From Geobacter sp. (GTDB lineage Bacteria; Desulfobacterota; Desulfuromonadia; Geobacterales; Geobacteraceae): a DNA stretch of 54,172 nt. The position numbers and the translations under genes are program-made. The stretch covers positions 1 through 54,172 of the forward strand of contig POSG01000021.1 in assembly GCA_003314535.1 (NCBI GenBank), in the 5' to 3' direction. Shown here piece by piece: positions 46,932 through 54,172 of the stretch; position 1 is the stretch's first letter; each line of letters starts with the position of its first letter. The notes below the pieces were generated by a model. It was not told the DNA's origin and did not search any database. It saw only the letters and a program-made list of their open reading frames with translations.

Positions 46932-48353
46932 GTGACATCGTTATTGCTGATTCTTCCCCTGGCGGGCTTCATCCTGGCCAATCTCCCCGCCGGCCGCGCA
47001 TTCCGGAGGATGTGTATCGTTCTTCCCCTGGTACTTTCGGCGGTTCAGGTGCTCCTCACGCTCTTTCCCAAGGCATCGTGGTGGACGGCCGGGAATGCGG
47101 CGGGGCTTTCCCTCGGGTTCCTGCGTATTGACGGCATCAGCATGCTCATGCTGCTCGCCATCGGCCTGGTGGTCTTCGCTTCGTCCCTCATCAGCACCGC
47201 AACGGTTCGGGACGAAAGGAAAAACCGCAGTTTCGTCAACCTCGTCCTGCTCTCTCTCCTGGGAATGAACGGCGTCGTCATGGTTACCGATATCTTTACC
47301 CTGTATGTGTTCCTGGAAATCGTGTCGGTCTGCTCGTTCGTCCTGATAGCGCTGCAGCGTGAACAGGCCATGTTCGAGGGTGCGTTCAAATATGTGGTCC
47401 TCTCTGCCGTGGCCACCATGCTCATGCTGACCTCCATCGGCATCCTGTTCCTGTGCGCCGGCGGCACCTCATTCACCGATCTGTCCTCCATGATAGCCCG
47501 GAATCACGCCGACTATACGGTGGTCTTCGCCATCCTCATGTTTATCGTCGGCCTGTTCATCAAGGGCGGCATCATTCCCTTCCACGGGTGGCTTCCCGAC
47601 GCCTACTCGTCGGCCGCGGCGCCGGTCTCCATCCTCCTGGCCGGCATCGTCACCAAGGTGTCGGGCGTGTATACCCTGATCCGCCTGGTGGTCGAGGTGT
47701 TCGGCGCCACGCCCAAGACCAGCCAGGTCCTCCTGTTCATGGGCGCCCTGTCCATTGTGGCGGGCGCTCTCGCGGCCCTGGGGCAGAAAGATTTCAAGCG
47801 GATGCTCGCCTATTCAAGCATCAGCCAGGTGGGATACATCATCCTCAGCCTCGGCGCGGGCGGCGCGCTCGGAATTGCGGGCGCCGTGTTCCACCTCTTC
47901 AACCACACCATCTTCAAGACCCAGCTCTTCATCAACGCGGCCGCGGTCGAGGCCCAGACCGGGAGCAGGGACCTGGACGCCATGGGAGGGCTGGCGTCGC
48001 GGATGCCGGTCACCGGCGCCACGTCCGTCGTCGCCCTCCTGTCGGCCGCGGGCATACCGCCGCTGGCGGGGTTCTGGAGCAAGCTGGTCATCGTGGTGGC
48101 GCTCTGGAAGGCCGGTCACCCGGTCTATCTGGCCGTGGCCGTGCTCGCGAGCCTTCTGACCCTGGCCTACTTCTTGGTTTTGCAGAGAAAGGTATTTTTC
48201 GGAACCGTCGCGCCCGGGTGCGACAGCGTGAAGGAAGCCGGGTGGCGGATTACCGGGCCGTCGGTGGCGTTTTCCCTGATAATAATCGCCGTGGGAGTGG
48301 CGGTGCCGTTCCTGCTCGACACGATACTTCTGCCTATAGGGAGGATGCTCTGA
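46932..48353 (+). CDS. NuoM/NuoN-like proton-translocating subunit 3
   Basis: A 473-residue antiporter-like subunit of the NuoM/NuoN/HyfF type. TDIFTLYVFLEIVSVCSFVLIAL has the conserved Glu, and IIPFHGWLPDAYSSAAAPVSILLAGIVTKVS the core with Lys. DFKRMLAYSSISQVGYIIL and GIPPLAGFWSKLVIV follow. GTG start at 46932 after AAGGAGG. With the two preceding genes, the complex would have three antiporter-like subunits, the same number as respiratory complex I. It overlaps the next gene by one base. Confidence 0.92.
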   Translation: MTSLLLILPLAGFILANLPAGRAFRRMCIVLPLVLSAVQVLLTLFPKASWWTAGNAAGLSLGFLRIDGISMLMLLAIGLVVFASSLISTATVRDERKNRSFVNLVLLSLLGMNGVVMVTDIFTLYVFLEIVSVCSFVLIALQREQAMFEGAFKYVVLSAVATMLMLTSIGILFLCAGGTSFTDLSSMIARNHADYTVVFAILMFIVGLFIKGGIIPFHGWLPDAYSSAAAPVSILLAGIVTKVSGVYTLIRLVVEVFGATPKTSQVLLFMGALSIVAGALAALGQKDFKRMLAYSSISQVGYIILSLGAGGALGIAGAVFHLFNHTIFKTQLFINAAAVEAQTGSRDLDAMGGLASRMPVTGATSVVALLSAAGIPPLAGFWSKLVIVVALWKAGHPVYLAVAVLASLLTLAYFLVLQRKVFFGTVAPGCDSVKEAGWRITGPSVAFSLIIIAVGVAVPFLLDTILLPIGRML

Positions 48354-48841
48354 TGCTGCTCATGATCCTGTTGACTCTTCTGGTCGGTATCGGGTTCTAC
48401 GCCGTCCTTTCCAAGACGCTGCTCAAGGCCGCCATCGGTCTCGGCGCCGTGAGCGCCGCGCTGACGGTGCTCCTGTTCTCCATGGATTCGCCCCTGGCCG
48501 CGGTCTTCGAGCTGTCGGTATGCGCCGGACTTATCACGGTCATCTTCGTGAGCGTGATAAGCATGACCAAGGCCGCGGCGCCCAGGGACCAGAAGGAGGC
48601 GGAGCCGAACCACTATCTGAAGTACCTCCCGCTCCTGGCAACCGGGGCCATCGTGTTCTGCGCCATGCGCTACTGGCTCGGTGACGCGCCGGTGGCGCAG
48701 GCCACGGTTACGGCCGGAGTCGACGTCAGGCATGCGCTCTGGGACCTTCGCGGAACGGATGTCTTCGCACAACTGGCAGTGTTGTTCTCCGGGGTTTCCG
48801 GGGTGATAGTTCTCTTCAAGGAGTTGAAACATGATGAGTGA
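48353..48841 (+). CDS. NuoJ-like membrane subunit
   Basis: A 162-residue membrane protein with about five helices. AAVFELSVCAGLITVIFVSVISM matches the NuoJ core (the A-x-F-x-x-x-V-x-x-x-G-A/L-I-x-V-x-F pattern). HYLKYLPLLATGAIVFCAM is a later helix. In complex I, NuoJ links the hydrophilic arm to the pumps. The simpler Hyc and Ech hydrogenases have no such separate subunit. The start overlaps the preceding stop (TGATG) and the end overlaps the NuoK-like gene by 11 bases. Confidence 0.82.
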   Translation: MLLMILLTLLVGIGFYAVLSKTLLKAAIGLGAVSAALTVLLFSMDSPLAAVFELSVCAGLITVIFVSVISMTKAAAPRDQKEAEPNHYLKYLPLLATGAIVFCAMRYWLGDAPVAQATVTAGVDVRHALWDLRGTDVFAQLAVLFSGVSGVIVLFKELKHDE

Positions 48842-49163
48842 AGCGATTGTACCGGCAGGGAACCCCTTCTGGACCTATTTCATCTTCTCGGTGCTGCTGA
48901 TCCTGACCGGGCTCTACTGCATCACCGTGACGCGGAACCTGATCCGCGTGCTGATCGGCATGGAGCTGATGACCAAAGGGGCCACGCTCATCCTGGCCGC
49001 GGCGGGGTATCTGACCGGCAACACCGGAGTGTCGCAGGCCCTGATCATCACGCTGATCGTCGTTGAGGTCGTGGTCATCGCCGTGGCCGCCGGCATCGTC
49101 ATCGGCTGGTACCGCAAGACGGGGTCGCTCGACACGAGCGCAATGAACAGCCTGAGAGGCTGA
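48831..49163 (+). CDS. NuoK/HyfE-like membrane subunit
   Basis: A 110-residue protein with three helices. LIRVLIGMELMTKGATLIL carries the conserved Glu of NuoK, and GVSQALIITLIVVEVVVIAVA the second. This is the size and pattern of NuoK and MrpC/HyfE. It belongs to the proton path between NuoH and the pumps. Overlap with the NuoJ-like gene indicates coupled translation. A NuoA-like gene follows 16 bases later. Confidence 0.9.
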   Translation: MMSEAIVPAGNPFWTYFIFSVLLILTGLYCITVTRNLIRVLIGMELMTKGATLILAAAGYLTGNTGVSQALIITLIVVEVVVIAVAAGIVIGWYRKTGSLDTSAMNSLRG

Positions 49164-49179
49164 AAGGGAGGATTGAATT

Positions 49180-49515
49180 GTGGAAACCGTACTTTTGGCC
49201 CCGCCGATAGCTTTCTTCATCGTGACGCTCGTGGCCGCCTTCGAACTGTGGTCCCTGCGCGCCATAACCGCGCAAGGGAGTGAAACAACGGGCAAAAGAA
49301 AGCCTTATGCCTGCGGTGAAGACATCACAAGGCATCGCTCGCAGCCCGACTACAGCCAGTTTTTCTCTCTCGCGTTCTTTTTCACCATCATGCACGTGGT
49401 GGTCATGATCATCGCCACCGCGCCGGCGGCTTCGGCGCAGGCGGCCGTCATGGCTGTCCTCTTCACGCTCTGCGCCGCCCTGGGGCTGTTCGTGCTGTTC
49501 AGGAAGGAGGCCTGA
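49180..49515 (+). CDS. NuoA-like membrane subunit
   Basis: A 111-residue protein with three helices. KRKPYACGEDITRHRSQPDYSQFF corresponds to the NuoA loop (K-x-x-P-Y-x-C-G-x-D, then the F-x-x-R-F-F-like segment). The conserved Cys sits in PYACGE. FTIMHVVVMII stands where NuoA has FLIFDLEVA, but the acidic pair is replaced. NuoA-type subunits belong to complex I and its F420H2/ferredoxin relatives and are not part of Hyc, Ech or Coo hydrogenases. GTG start at 49180 after GGGAGG. Confidence 0.78.
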   Translation: METVLLAPPIAFFIVTLVAAFELWSLRAITAQGSETTGKRKPYACGEDITRHRSQPDYSQFFSLAFFFTIMHVVVMIIATAPAASAQAAVMAVLFTLCAALGLFVLFRKEA

Positions 49516-49516
49516 G

Positions 49517-49963
49517 ATGAAGATCATCGACAAGCTGGTCAACTGGTCGCGCATCAAGTCTCCCTGGGTCATCCATTTCAATACCGGCGCGTGCAATGCC
49601 TGCGACATCGAGATAGTGGCCACCCTGACCCCGCTGTTCGACATCGAGCGCTTCGGCTGCATCCTGCGGGGCACCCCGCGCCATGCGGACGTGCTGCTCT
49701 GCTCGGGGCCGGTGACCCGCCAGATCAGGGACCGCATCGTACGCATCTACGAGCAGATGCCAGAGCCCAAGTTCGTCGTTGCCATCGGCACGTGCGCCTG
49801 CTCCGGCGGGGTGTTCCAGGGGTGCTACAACATTCAGGGGGGGCTGGACAGCGTGATCCCGGTATCCGCGTACATTCCGGGATGCCCCGTCCGACCGGAG
49901 GCCATCATTGACGGCGTGGTGAAGCTTCTCTCCACCCTTGAGATGAAAGAAGAAGCGGCATAG
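49517..49963 (+). CDS. [NiFe] hydrogenase small subunit (NuoB/HyfI-like)
   Basis: A 148-residue protein. The [4Fe-4S] ligands are C26 and C29 (TGACNACDIE), a Cys in GTCACSGGVF (C93 or C95) and C123 (PGCPVRPE). This is the proximal cluster that passes electrons to or from the NiFe site. TGACNACD rather than the double Cys of NuoB marks the hydrogenase form. It starts one base after the NuoA-like stop with AGGAGG upstream and precedes the NuoC-like gene. Confidence 0.93.
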   Translation: MKIIDKLVNWSRIKSPWVIHFNTGACNACDIEIVATLTPLFDIERFGCILRGTPRHADVLLCSGPVTRQIRDRIVRIYEQMPEPKFVVAIGTCACSGGVFQGCYNIQGGLDSVIPVSAYIPGCPVRPEAIIDGVVKLLSTLEMKEEAA

Positions 49964-50013
49964 ACGGCGACGCATCCGGCTCATTCCGCACCATGCACGG
50001 AGGAAACAGTTCA

Positions 50014-50493
50014 ATGACAAGGGAAGAAAACGTACAGAAGCAGCTTGCCGGCCGTTTCCCGGAAGTGTCCGCCACGATACGCATCGCGCGTGAACGGAGG
50101 ATCTTCGTGGATGTTCCGGAGAAGAGGTTCATCGAGGTCCTCGATTATGTGCGCGAGGAGCTGGGCTTTCCCATCCTGTGCCTCATAATCGGCCTGGATG
50201 AAGGAGAGAGATTCGGAATCATCTACGTCCTGTCCTCCAGTGACGGGAATATCGTCACCCTCAAGCGACACGTCCCCAGAGAAAGTCCGGTCATTCAGTC
50301 GGTGTATGACAGGCTGCCGAACTCGGAGATCTACGAGCGCGAACTGGCGGACCTGTTCGGGATCACGGTGACCGGGCTTCCGGAGGGGCCGCGCTATCCG
50401 CTCCCCGATGACTGGCCGGCCGGCCAGTATCCGCTGCGCAAGGACTGGAAGCCAGAGATGCTCGGGAGCAAGGAGGCGGCAATCAATGAGTAG
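50014..50493 (+). CDS. NuoC/CooU-like subunit (30 kDa-type)
   Basis: A 159-residue protein of the 30-kDa (NuoC) family. ERELADLFGITVTGLPE and YPLPDDWPAGQYPLRKDW match the family signature (E-R-E-x-x-D-x-F-G-I, then the YPLRKD segment). It packs against the NuoD-like subunit. In Hyc and Hyf it is fused to NuoD, whereas here it is separate as in Ech, Coo and Mbh. ATG at 50014 follows GGAGGAAACAG. It overlaps the large subunit gene by eight bases. Confidence 0.92.
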   Translation: MTREENVQKQLAGRFPEVSATIRIARERRIFVDVPEKRFIEVLDYVREELGFPILCLIIGLDEGERFGIIYVLSSSDGNIVTLKRHVPRESPVIQSVYDRLPNSEIYERELADLFGITVTGLPEGPRYPLPDDWPAGQYPLRKDWKPEMLGSKEAAINE

Positions 50494-51709
50494 AGTGACC
50501 ATTCCGCTGGGGCCCCAGCACCCGGCATTGAAAGAACCGGCCAATTTCTCCATCACCGTGGCGGGCGAGAAGATCCTGTCGACGAGCTCGCGTCTCGGCT
50601 ACAACCACCGGGGCATGGAAAAGGCGTGCGAGGAACGGACCTATATCCAGGACATGTATCTCCTGGAGCGGATCTGCGGCATCTGCTCCCATTCCCACTC
50701 AACGGCATTCGTCCAGACCGTCGAGGAGATAGCGGGTCTCGACGTCCCGCGCCGGGCGCTCTACATCCGCACCCTGATAGGCGAGCTGGAGAGGATACAC
50801 AGCCACCTCCTCTGGCTCGGGGTCGCCGGCCACGAGATAGGCTTCGATACCCTGCTGATGTATTCCTGGAGGGACCGGGAGGTGGTCATGGACCTCCTGG
50901 CGCTGCTCTGCGGGAACCGCGTCAACTACGGCATCAACACCATCGGCGGCGTCAGGCGCGACATCACGGCCGAACAGATAGCCGGCGCGTTGCGTGACAT
51001 GGATATTCTGGAAGAGAGGACCAGGTACTACATCGACATCGCCACCTCGGAACCGAGCTTCATCGCCAGGCTGGCCGGCGTCGGATACATCTCCCGCGAG
51101 GATGCGGTGCGCCTCCAGGCGGTGGGGCCGACCGGACGAGGCTCCAACGTGGCCATCGATATCCGCGCGACCGACCCCTACGCGGCGTACGGGGAGGTGG
51201 ACTTCAAGGTGATAACCGACAGCCACTGCGACGTGTACGGCAGGGCCGTGGTGAGGCTCCTGGAGCTGATGGAATCCTACAGGATTGTCCGCCAGGTCCT
51301 GAAGGAGATGCCGGACGGGCCCGTGACCGTCAAGGCGCCGCGCAAGATACCGGCCGGAGAGGCGGTGAGCCGCGTCGAGGCGCCGCGGGGAGAGGACGTC
51401 CACTACGTGAAGGGGAACGGCAGCGACAAGCCGGAACGCGTCAGGGTGCGCGCCTCCACCATGGCCAATATCCAGGCCGTAAACAAGATGATGGAGAACA
51501 ACAACCTGGCCGACGTGCCGATCATCATCGCGGCCATCGACCCGTGCTTCTCCTGCACCGACAGGTGCGTCCGGGTCATCGGGGGAAAACGCGAGGATCT
51601 CGGCTGGAGGGACCTCCGGCGCCACGGTATTTCCTGGTACCGGAAACACTGGGGCATCGATTTCGGGGAGCTGAACAGGAAACTTCACTCCCTGCGCGGG
51701 GAGAGATAG
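50486..51709 (+). CDS. [NiFe] hydrogenase large subunit (NuoD/CooH-like)
   Basis: A 407-residue catalytic subunit. Both NiFe-binding pairs are present: ERICGICSHSHS (C64, C67) near the N-terminus and DPCFSCTDRC (C354, C357) near the C-terminus. The C-terminal extension of about 45 residues after the second motif should be cut off by the protease encoded in the operon. PQHPALKEPANF, GYNHRGMEKACEERTY and HSHLLWLGVAGHEIGFD follow the group 4 pattern. It oxidises H2 or reduces protons. The intact cysteines separate it from the Nuo and Ehr relatives. Confidence 0.95.
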   Translation: MSRVTIPLGPQHPALKEPANFSITVAGEKILSTSSRLGYNHRGMEKACEERTYIQDMYLLERICGICSHSHSTAFVQTVEEIAGLDVPRRALYIRTLIGELERIHSHLLWLGVAGHEIGFDTLLMYSWRDREVVMDLLALLCGNRVNYGINTIGGVRRDITAEQIAGALRDMDILEERTRYYIDIATSEPSFIARLAGVGYISREDAVRLQAVGPTGRGSNVAIDIRATDPYAAYGEVDFKVITDSHCDVYGRAVVRLLELMESYRIVRQVLKEMPDGPVTVKAPRKIPAGEAVSRVEAPRGEDVHYVKGNGSDKPERVRVRASTMANIQAVNKMMENNNLADVPIIIAAIDPCFSCTDRCVRVIGGKREDLGWRDLRRHGISWYRKHWGIDFGELNRKLHSLRGER

Positions 51710-51711
51710 CC

Positions 51712-52653
51712 ATGGCACAGTCACTTTTCAACATCATCGTTTTTCCGGGATTTCTTTTCCTCTGCCTGGCAGGCGTGTGCGCGGAGTATTTCGACAGGAT
51801 ATTCCACGCCCGCATGCAGAACAGGAAGGGGCCGCCCTGGTTCCAGCCGGTGGCGGACTTCATCAAGCTCTCCGCCAAGGAAGACATCATTCCGGAAGAG
51901 GCAGATTCGTTCATGTTCAGGGCAATGCCGGTGGTGGCGGTGGCGGCCACGGTGACCTCCTTTCTCTACATCCCCCTCTGGGGCTCCCAGGCTCTCTTTT
52001 CATTCGAGGGAGACGTTATTGTCGTCCTCTACCTGCTCACCATTCCGACCATGACCTTTTTCCTGGCCGGATGGTATTCCACCTCCCTCTATGCGTCTGT
52101 CGGAGCGGTCCGTACCATAACCCAGTTGTTCGCCTACGAGGTCCCGCTGTTCATGGCGGTGCTCGCACCCGCCCTGCTGGCGGATTCCTGGTCCTTGAGC
52201 GGCATCGCGGCCTACTACCGGGCCCACCCCCTCTACTGGGTGTTCAACCTTCCGGGTCTTGCGGTTTCCCTGGTCATCTTGCTGGGCAAGCTGGAGAAGG
52301 TGCCCTTCGATATCCCCGAAGCGGAGACCGAGATTGTGGGAGGGGTGTTCACCGAGTATGCGGGCCGATACCTGGCGTTTTTCAGGATGACCATCGACAT
52401 CGAGATGGTGGTGGCGTCGTCCCTGGTGGCGGCGGTGTTCCTCCCCTTCGGTCTGGGCTTTGGATCGGTTGTGGGGTTTATCCTGTATCTCCTCAAGGTG
52501 ACGGCCGTTATCGCTGCAATCTGTCTGCTGCGGACCATCTTCGCACGGCTCCGCATCGACCAGATGGTGGATTTCTGCTGGAAGTACATAGCGCCCGCCG
52601 CTCTTTTGCAACTGCTCGTCAATATCGTTCTGAAAGGAGTACTGTCGCAATGA
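51712..52653 (+). CDS. NuoH/HyfC-like membrane anchor subunit
   Basis: A 313-residue protein with about eight helices. FDRIFHARMQNRKGPPWFQPVADFIKL is the NuoH loop (R-x-Q-x-R-x-G-P). AYEVPLFMAVLAPALLA and KLEKVPFDIPEAETEIVGG are further signatures, with the acidic loop. In complex I this subunit holds the quinone channel and connects to the pumps. It starts two bases after the large subunit stop, with GGGAG upstream, and overlaps the next gene by four. Confidence 0.94.
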   Translation: MAQSLFNIIVFPGFLFLCLAGVCAEYFDRIFHARMQNRKGPPWFQPVADFIKLSAKEDIIPEEADSFMFRAMPVVAVAATVTSFLYIPLWGSQALFSFEGDVIVVLYLLTIPTMTFFLAGWYSTSLYASVGAVRTITQLFAYEVPLFMAVLAPALLADSWSLSGIAAYYRAHPLYWVFNLPGLAVSLVILLGKLEKVPFDIPEAETEIVGGVFTEYAGRYLAFFRMTIDIEMVVASSLVAAVFLPFGLGFGSVVGFILYLLKVTAVIAAICLLRTIFARLRIDQMVDFCWKYIAPAALLQLLVNIVLKGVLSQ

Positions 52654-53036
52654 AGATCCCCGGAAAAATGGCGAAAGAAGTCCTGCGGCATTCGCTGAAG
52701 CCGCCGGCAACACTGAATTATCCGTACGTGAAGCCGGAGATGCCGGACAATTTCCGGGGGAAGATCGTATTCGACCCGGTCAGATGCATCGGCTGCAGGA
52801 TGTGCGTGAAGGATTGCCCGGCACTCGCGATCGAGATAGCGGCGGTTGGCGACAAGAAGTTCGAGGCGCGATTTTATCTCGACAGATGTATCTACTGCGC
52901 CCAATGCGTTGATTCTTGCCCGAAAGACGCGCTGTTGAATACCAAGGAATATGAGCTGGCCCAGATCGACAGGCAGAACCACAGGATAACCTTCCATGCG
53001 CACGCCGATGGAGTCGTTGTTGATCCGGCGCCTTGA
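52650..53036 (+). CDS. NuoI/HyfH-like 2[4Fe-4S] ferredoxin subunit
   Basis: A 128-residue polyferredoxin. Two complete C-x2-C-x2-C-x3-CP motifs, RCIGCRMCVKDCP and RCIYCAQCVDSCP, hold two [4Fe-4S] clusters. It would connect the small subunit with an electron donor such as ferredoxin or a dehydrogenase. No NuoE, F or G-like NADH module follows, so the electron partner is outside this operon. The start overlaps the NuoH-like stop (ATGA), and AAAGGAG lies upstream. Confidence 0.94.
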   Translation: MKIPGKMAKEVLRHSLKPPATLNYPYVKPEMPDNFRGKIVFDPVRCIGCRMCVKDCPALAIEIAAVGDKKFEARFYLDRCIYCAQCVDSCPKDALLNTKEYELAQIDRQNHRITFHAHADGVVVDPAP

Positions 53037-53526
53037 TGGGTGCGCGAGAGTTGCCGTGCTGGGCGTCGGTTCTGAGCTTCGCGGAGATGACGCAGCCGGG
53101 GTGCTGGTCGTCCGCGAGCTCAACCGCCGCGTCGCTGAAGCGCCGTTTGCGCGCCTGGAATTCGAAGGGGTGGAGGGATCCAACGCTCCCGAGAATGTGA
53201 CCGGCTTCATCGCGTCCTTCAGGCCGACGCACGTAGTGGTCGTGGATGCCGCCGACATCGGCGCACTGCCCGGAGAATGGCGGGAGGTCGGGCAGGATGA
53301 AATCGACGGGACGGATTTTTCAACACACACGCTGCCGTTGCCGGTGGTCATTGACTATCTGCGCCAGGCAACGGGAGCGGTAATCGTCCTGCTGGGGATG
53401 CAACCAGGCCGCATGGATTTCGGAAGCGCGCCTACCAGGAAAATCAAGGACGGTGTCAGAAGTTTGTCGGGAAGTTTGTTCGATGCTTTGAAAGATTTCG
53501 ATGAAGGCCTGGACAAAAGGTTTTGA
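53008..53526 (+). CDS. hycI: HycI-type hydrogenase maturation protease
   Basis: A 172-residue peptidase. VLGVGSELRGDDAAG holds the first metal ligand, VVVDAADIGALPG the second Asp and STHTLPLPV the His. This is the HycI/HybD fold that checks nickel insertion and removes the large subunit's C-terminal extension. The family match to HycI supports a group 4 target, here the NuoD-like subunit. ATG at 53008 or 52996. Both overlap the ferredoxin gene and neither has a clear ribosome site. Last gene of the operon. Confidence 0.9.
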   Translation: MESLLIRRLDGCARVAVLGVGSELRGDDAAGVLVVRELNRRVAEAPFARLEFEGVEGSNAPENVTGFIASFRPTHVVVVDAADIGALPGEWREVGQDEIDGTDFSTHTLPLPVVIDYLRQATGAVIVLLGMQPGRMDFGSAPTRKIKDGVRSLSGSLFDALKDFDEGLDKRF

Positions 53527-53664
53527 ACTCAGCGTCACCTCCGGGGCCGGTTTCACCTTGTGCTGGCGAGTAGCCTGAAGGGCTTCACGTGTCACAGATG
53601 CAGAGGTAGATCCGGAAAACAGACCGCTGCTTCTGTAACAACATTAAAATAATGGAGGTATGTC

Positions 53665-54172
53665 ATGGCAGACGTAGTTCAGAAGGTTGACCAATTGGTA
53701 GCGAACGCACGCAAAGCAGCCGACATCATGAAAGAGTTCACCCAGGAGCAGGTCGACAGGGTATGCACTGCGATGGACGTTGCGAGTATCGCTAATGAAG
53801 AAAGTCTTGCCGAAATGGCCGTCGCCGAAACCGGCATCGGCCGGGCCGACCACAAGGCGATCAAGAACCACCTGGGCGCCCATGTCGTCTACGAGTATTT
53901 CAAGGACAAGAAATCCGTCGGCGTGATCAAGGAAGAAGAAGGCGTCACCTACGTCGCCGAGCCTTTCGGCGTCCTGGCCGCCGCCACTCCGACCACCAAC
54001 CCGACTTCCACCGTCATGTTCAAGGCCCTGATCGCTCTCAAGTCACGCAACGCCATCATCTTCGCCGCCCATCCCCGCGCACAGAAGTGCAGCGTCGAGG
54101 CTGCCCGGATCATGCACGACGCGGCAGTGAGCGCCGGCGCACCGGTAAACTGCATCCAGTGGATCGACGAGC
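53665..54172 (+). CDS. Acetaldehyde/alcohol dehydrogenase (AdhE-like), N-terminal part
   Basis: The first 169 residues of a CoA-acylating aldehyde dehydrogenase, cut by the window end. VDQLVANARKAADIMKEFTQ, EMAVAETGIGRADHKAIKNHL, VAEPFGVLAAATPTTNPTST and NAIIFAAHPRAQKCSVEA are typical of AdhE and related acetaldehyde dehydrogenases. The catalytic Cys lies beyond the edge, and so does any alcohol dehydrogenase domain, so a one-domain enzyme cannot be excluded. GGAGG lies six bases before the ATG at 53665. Position after a hydrogenase operon fits fermentation to or from ethanol. Confidence 0.88.
   Translation, partial: MADVVQKVDQLVANARKAADIMKEFTQEQVDRVCTAMDVASIANEESLAEMAVAETGIGRADHKAIKNHLGAHVVYEYFKDKKSVGVIKEEEGVTYVAEPFGVLAAATPTTNPTSTVMFKALIALKSRNAIIFAAHPRAQKCSVEAARIMHDAAVSAGAPVNCIQWIDE

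Overview
The window looks like part of the chromosome of a GC-rich, anaerobic Desulfuromonadota bacterium, most likely a relative of Geobacter or Pelobacter. That placement is inference. It rests on the met8-ccsB-hemA-hemC-cobA/hemD gene order, a secreted diheme cytochrome, an encapsulin nanocompartment, a large proton-pumping type [NiFe] hydrogenase locus followed by the start of an AdhE-like gene, and many small signalling proteins. No 16S rRNA or long marker is present, so the genus cannot be fixed. The first bases are the 3' part of a 5S rRNA gene, so an rRNA operon ends at the left edge.

Layout. 1-5.7 kb: 5S rRNA and terminator, a secreted HhH protein, truC with a flavin reductase gene, dtd, a TIGR02757-type Fe-S protein, a fused pabB-pabC gene and a 56-residue membrane protein. 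5.7-9.2 kb: a radical SAM/SPASM gene flanked by two imperfect palindromic repeats, then an encapsulated ferritin and its encapsulin shell with a clear promoter and terminator. 9.2-12.3 kb: sigma factor/DUF3619/secreted protein/DUF3106 operon, sfsA and a membrane protein. 12.3-19.2 kb: a candidate small RNA, a NUDT9-type ADP-ribose hydrolase, an aryl-polyene-like set (ketoreductase, ketosynthase, degenerate ketosynthase, dehydratase, LolA-like) and an L,D-transpeptidase. 19.4-22.3 kb: diheme cytochrome, an AT-rich gene-poor stretch and two small Cys-rich proteins.

22.4-30.4 kb: priA, ttcA, a RelE-type toxin with an Xre antitoxin, an mtaB-mnmA-cysE operon behind an IscR-like operator, ferritin and tRNA-Arg(UCG). 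30.4-43 kb: a PilZ-like membrane protein, a GDSL esterase, tetrapyrrole genes (met8, ccsB, hemA, hemC, cobA/hemD and later hemB), an Xre regulator, a response regulator and an unusual GNAT-histidine kinase fusion. 43-43.6 kb: a ModE-like operator, a molybdenum-cofactor (Moco) riboswitch with a downstream intrinsic terminator, and a DUF2292 small protein. 43.6-53.5 kb: a twelve-gene operon with homologues of NuoL, NuoL, NuoM/N, NuoJ, NuoK, NuoA, NuoB, NuoC, NuoD, NuoH and NuoI plus a HycI-type protease. 53.7 kb to the end: the start of an acetaldehyde/AdhE-type dehydrogenase.

How the genes fit together. The right third is a membrane-bound energy-converting [NiFe] hydrogenase with the full eleven-subunit complex I core, and both Ni-binding CxxC pairs are intact in the NuoD-like subunit. 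It sits directly downstream of a molybdenum-sensing control region and upstream of a fermentative aldehyde dehydrogenase, which suggests H2-linked fermentation or formate metabolism. The tetrapyrrole block supplies heme and siroheme for cytochromes. Two iron-storage systems (ferritin and encapsulated ferritin), an IscR-like site on the cysteine/tRNA-thiolation operon, and several Fe-S enzymes point to heavy iron-sulfur and iron handling.
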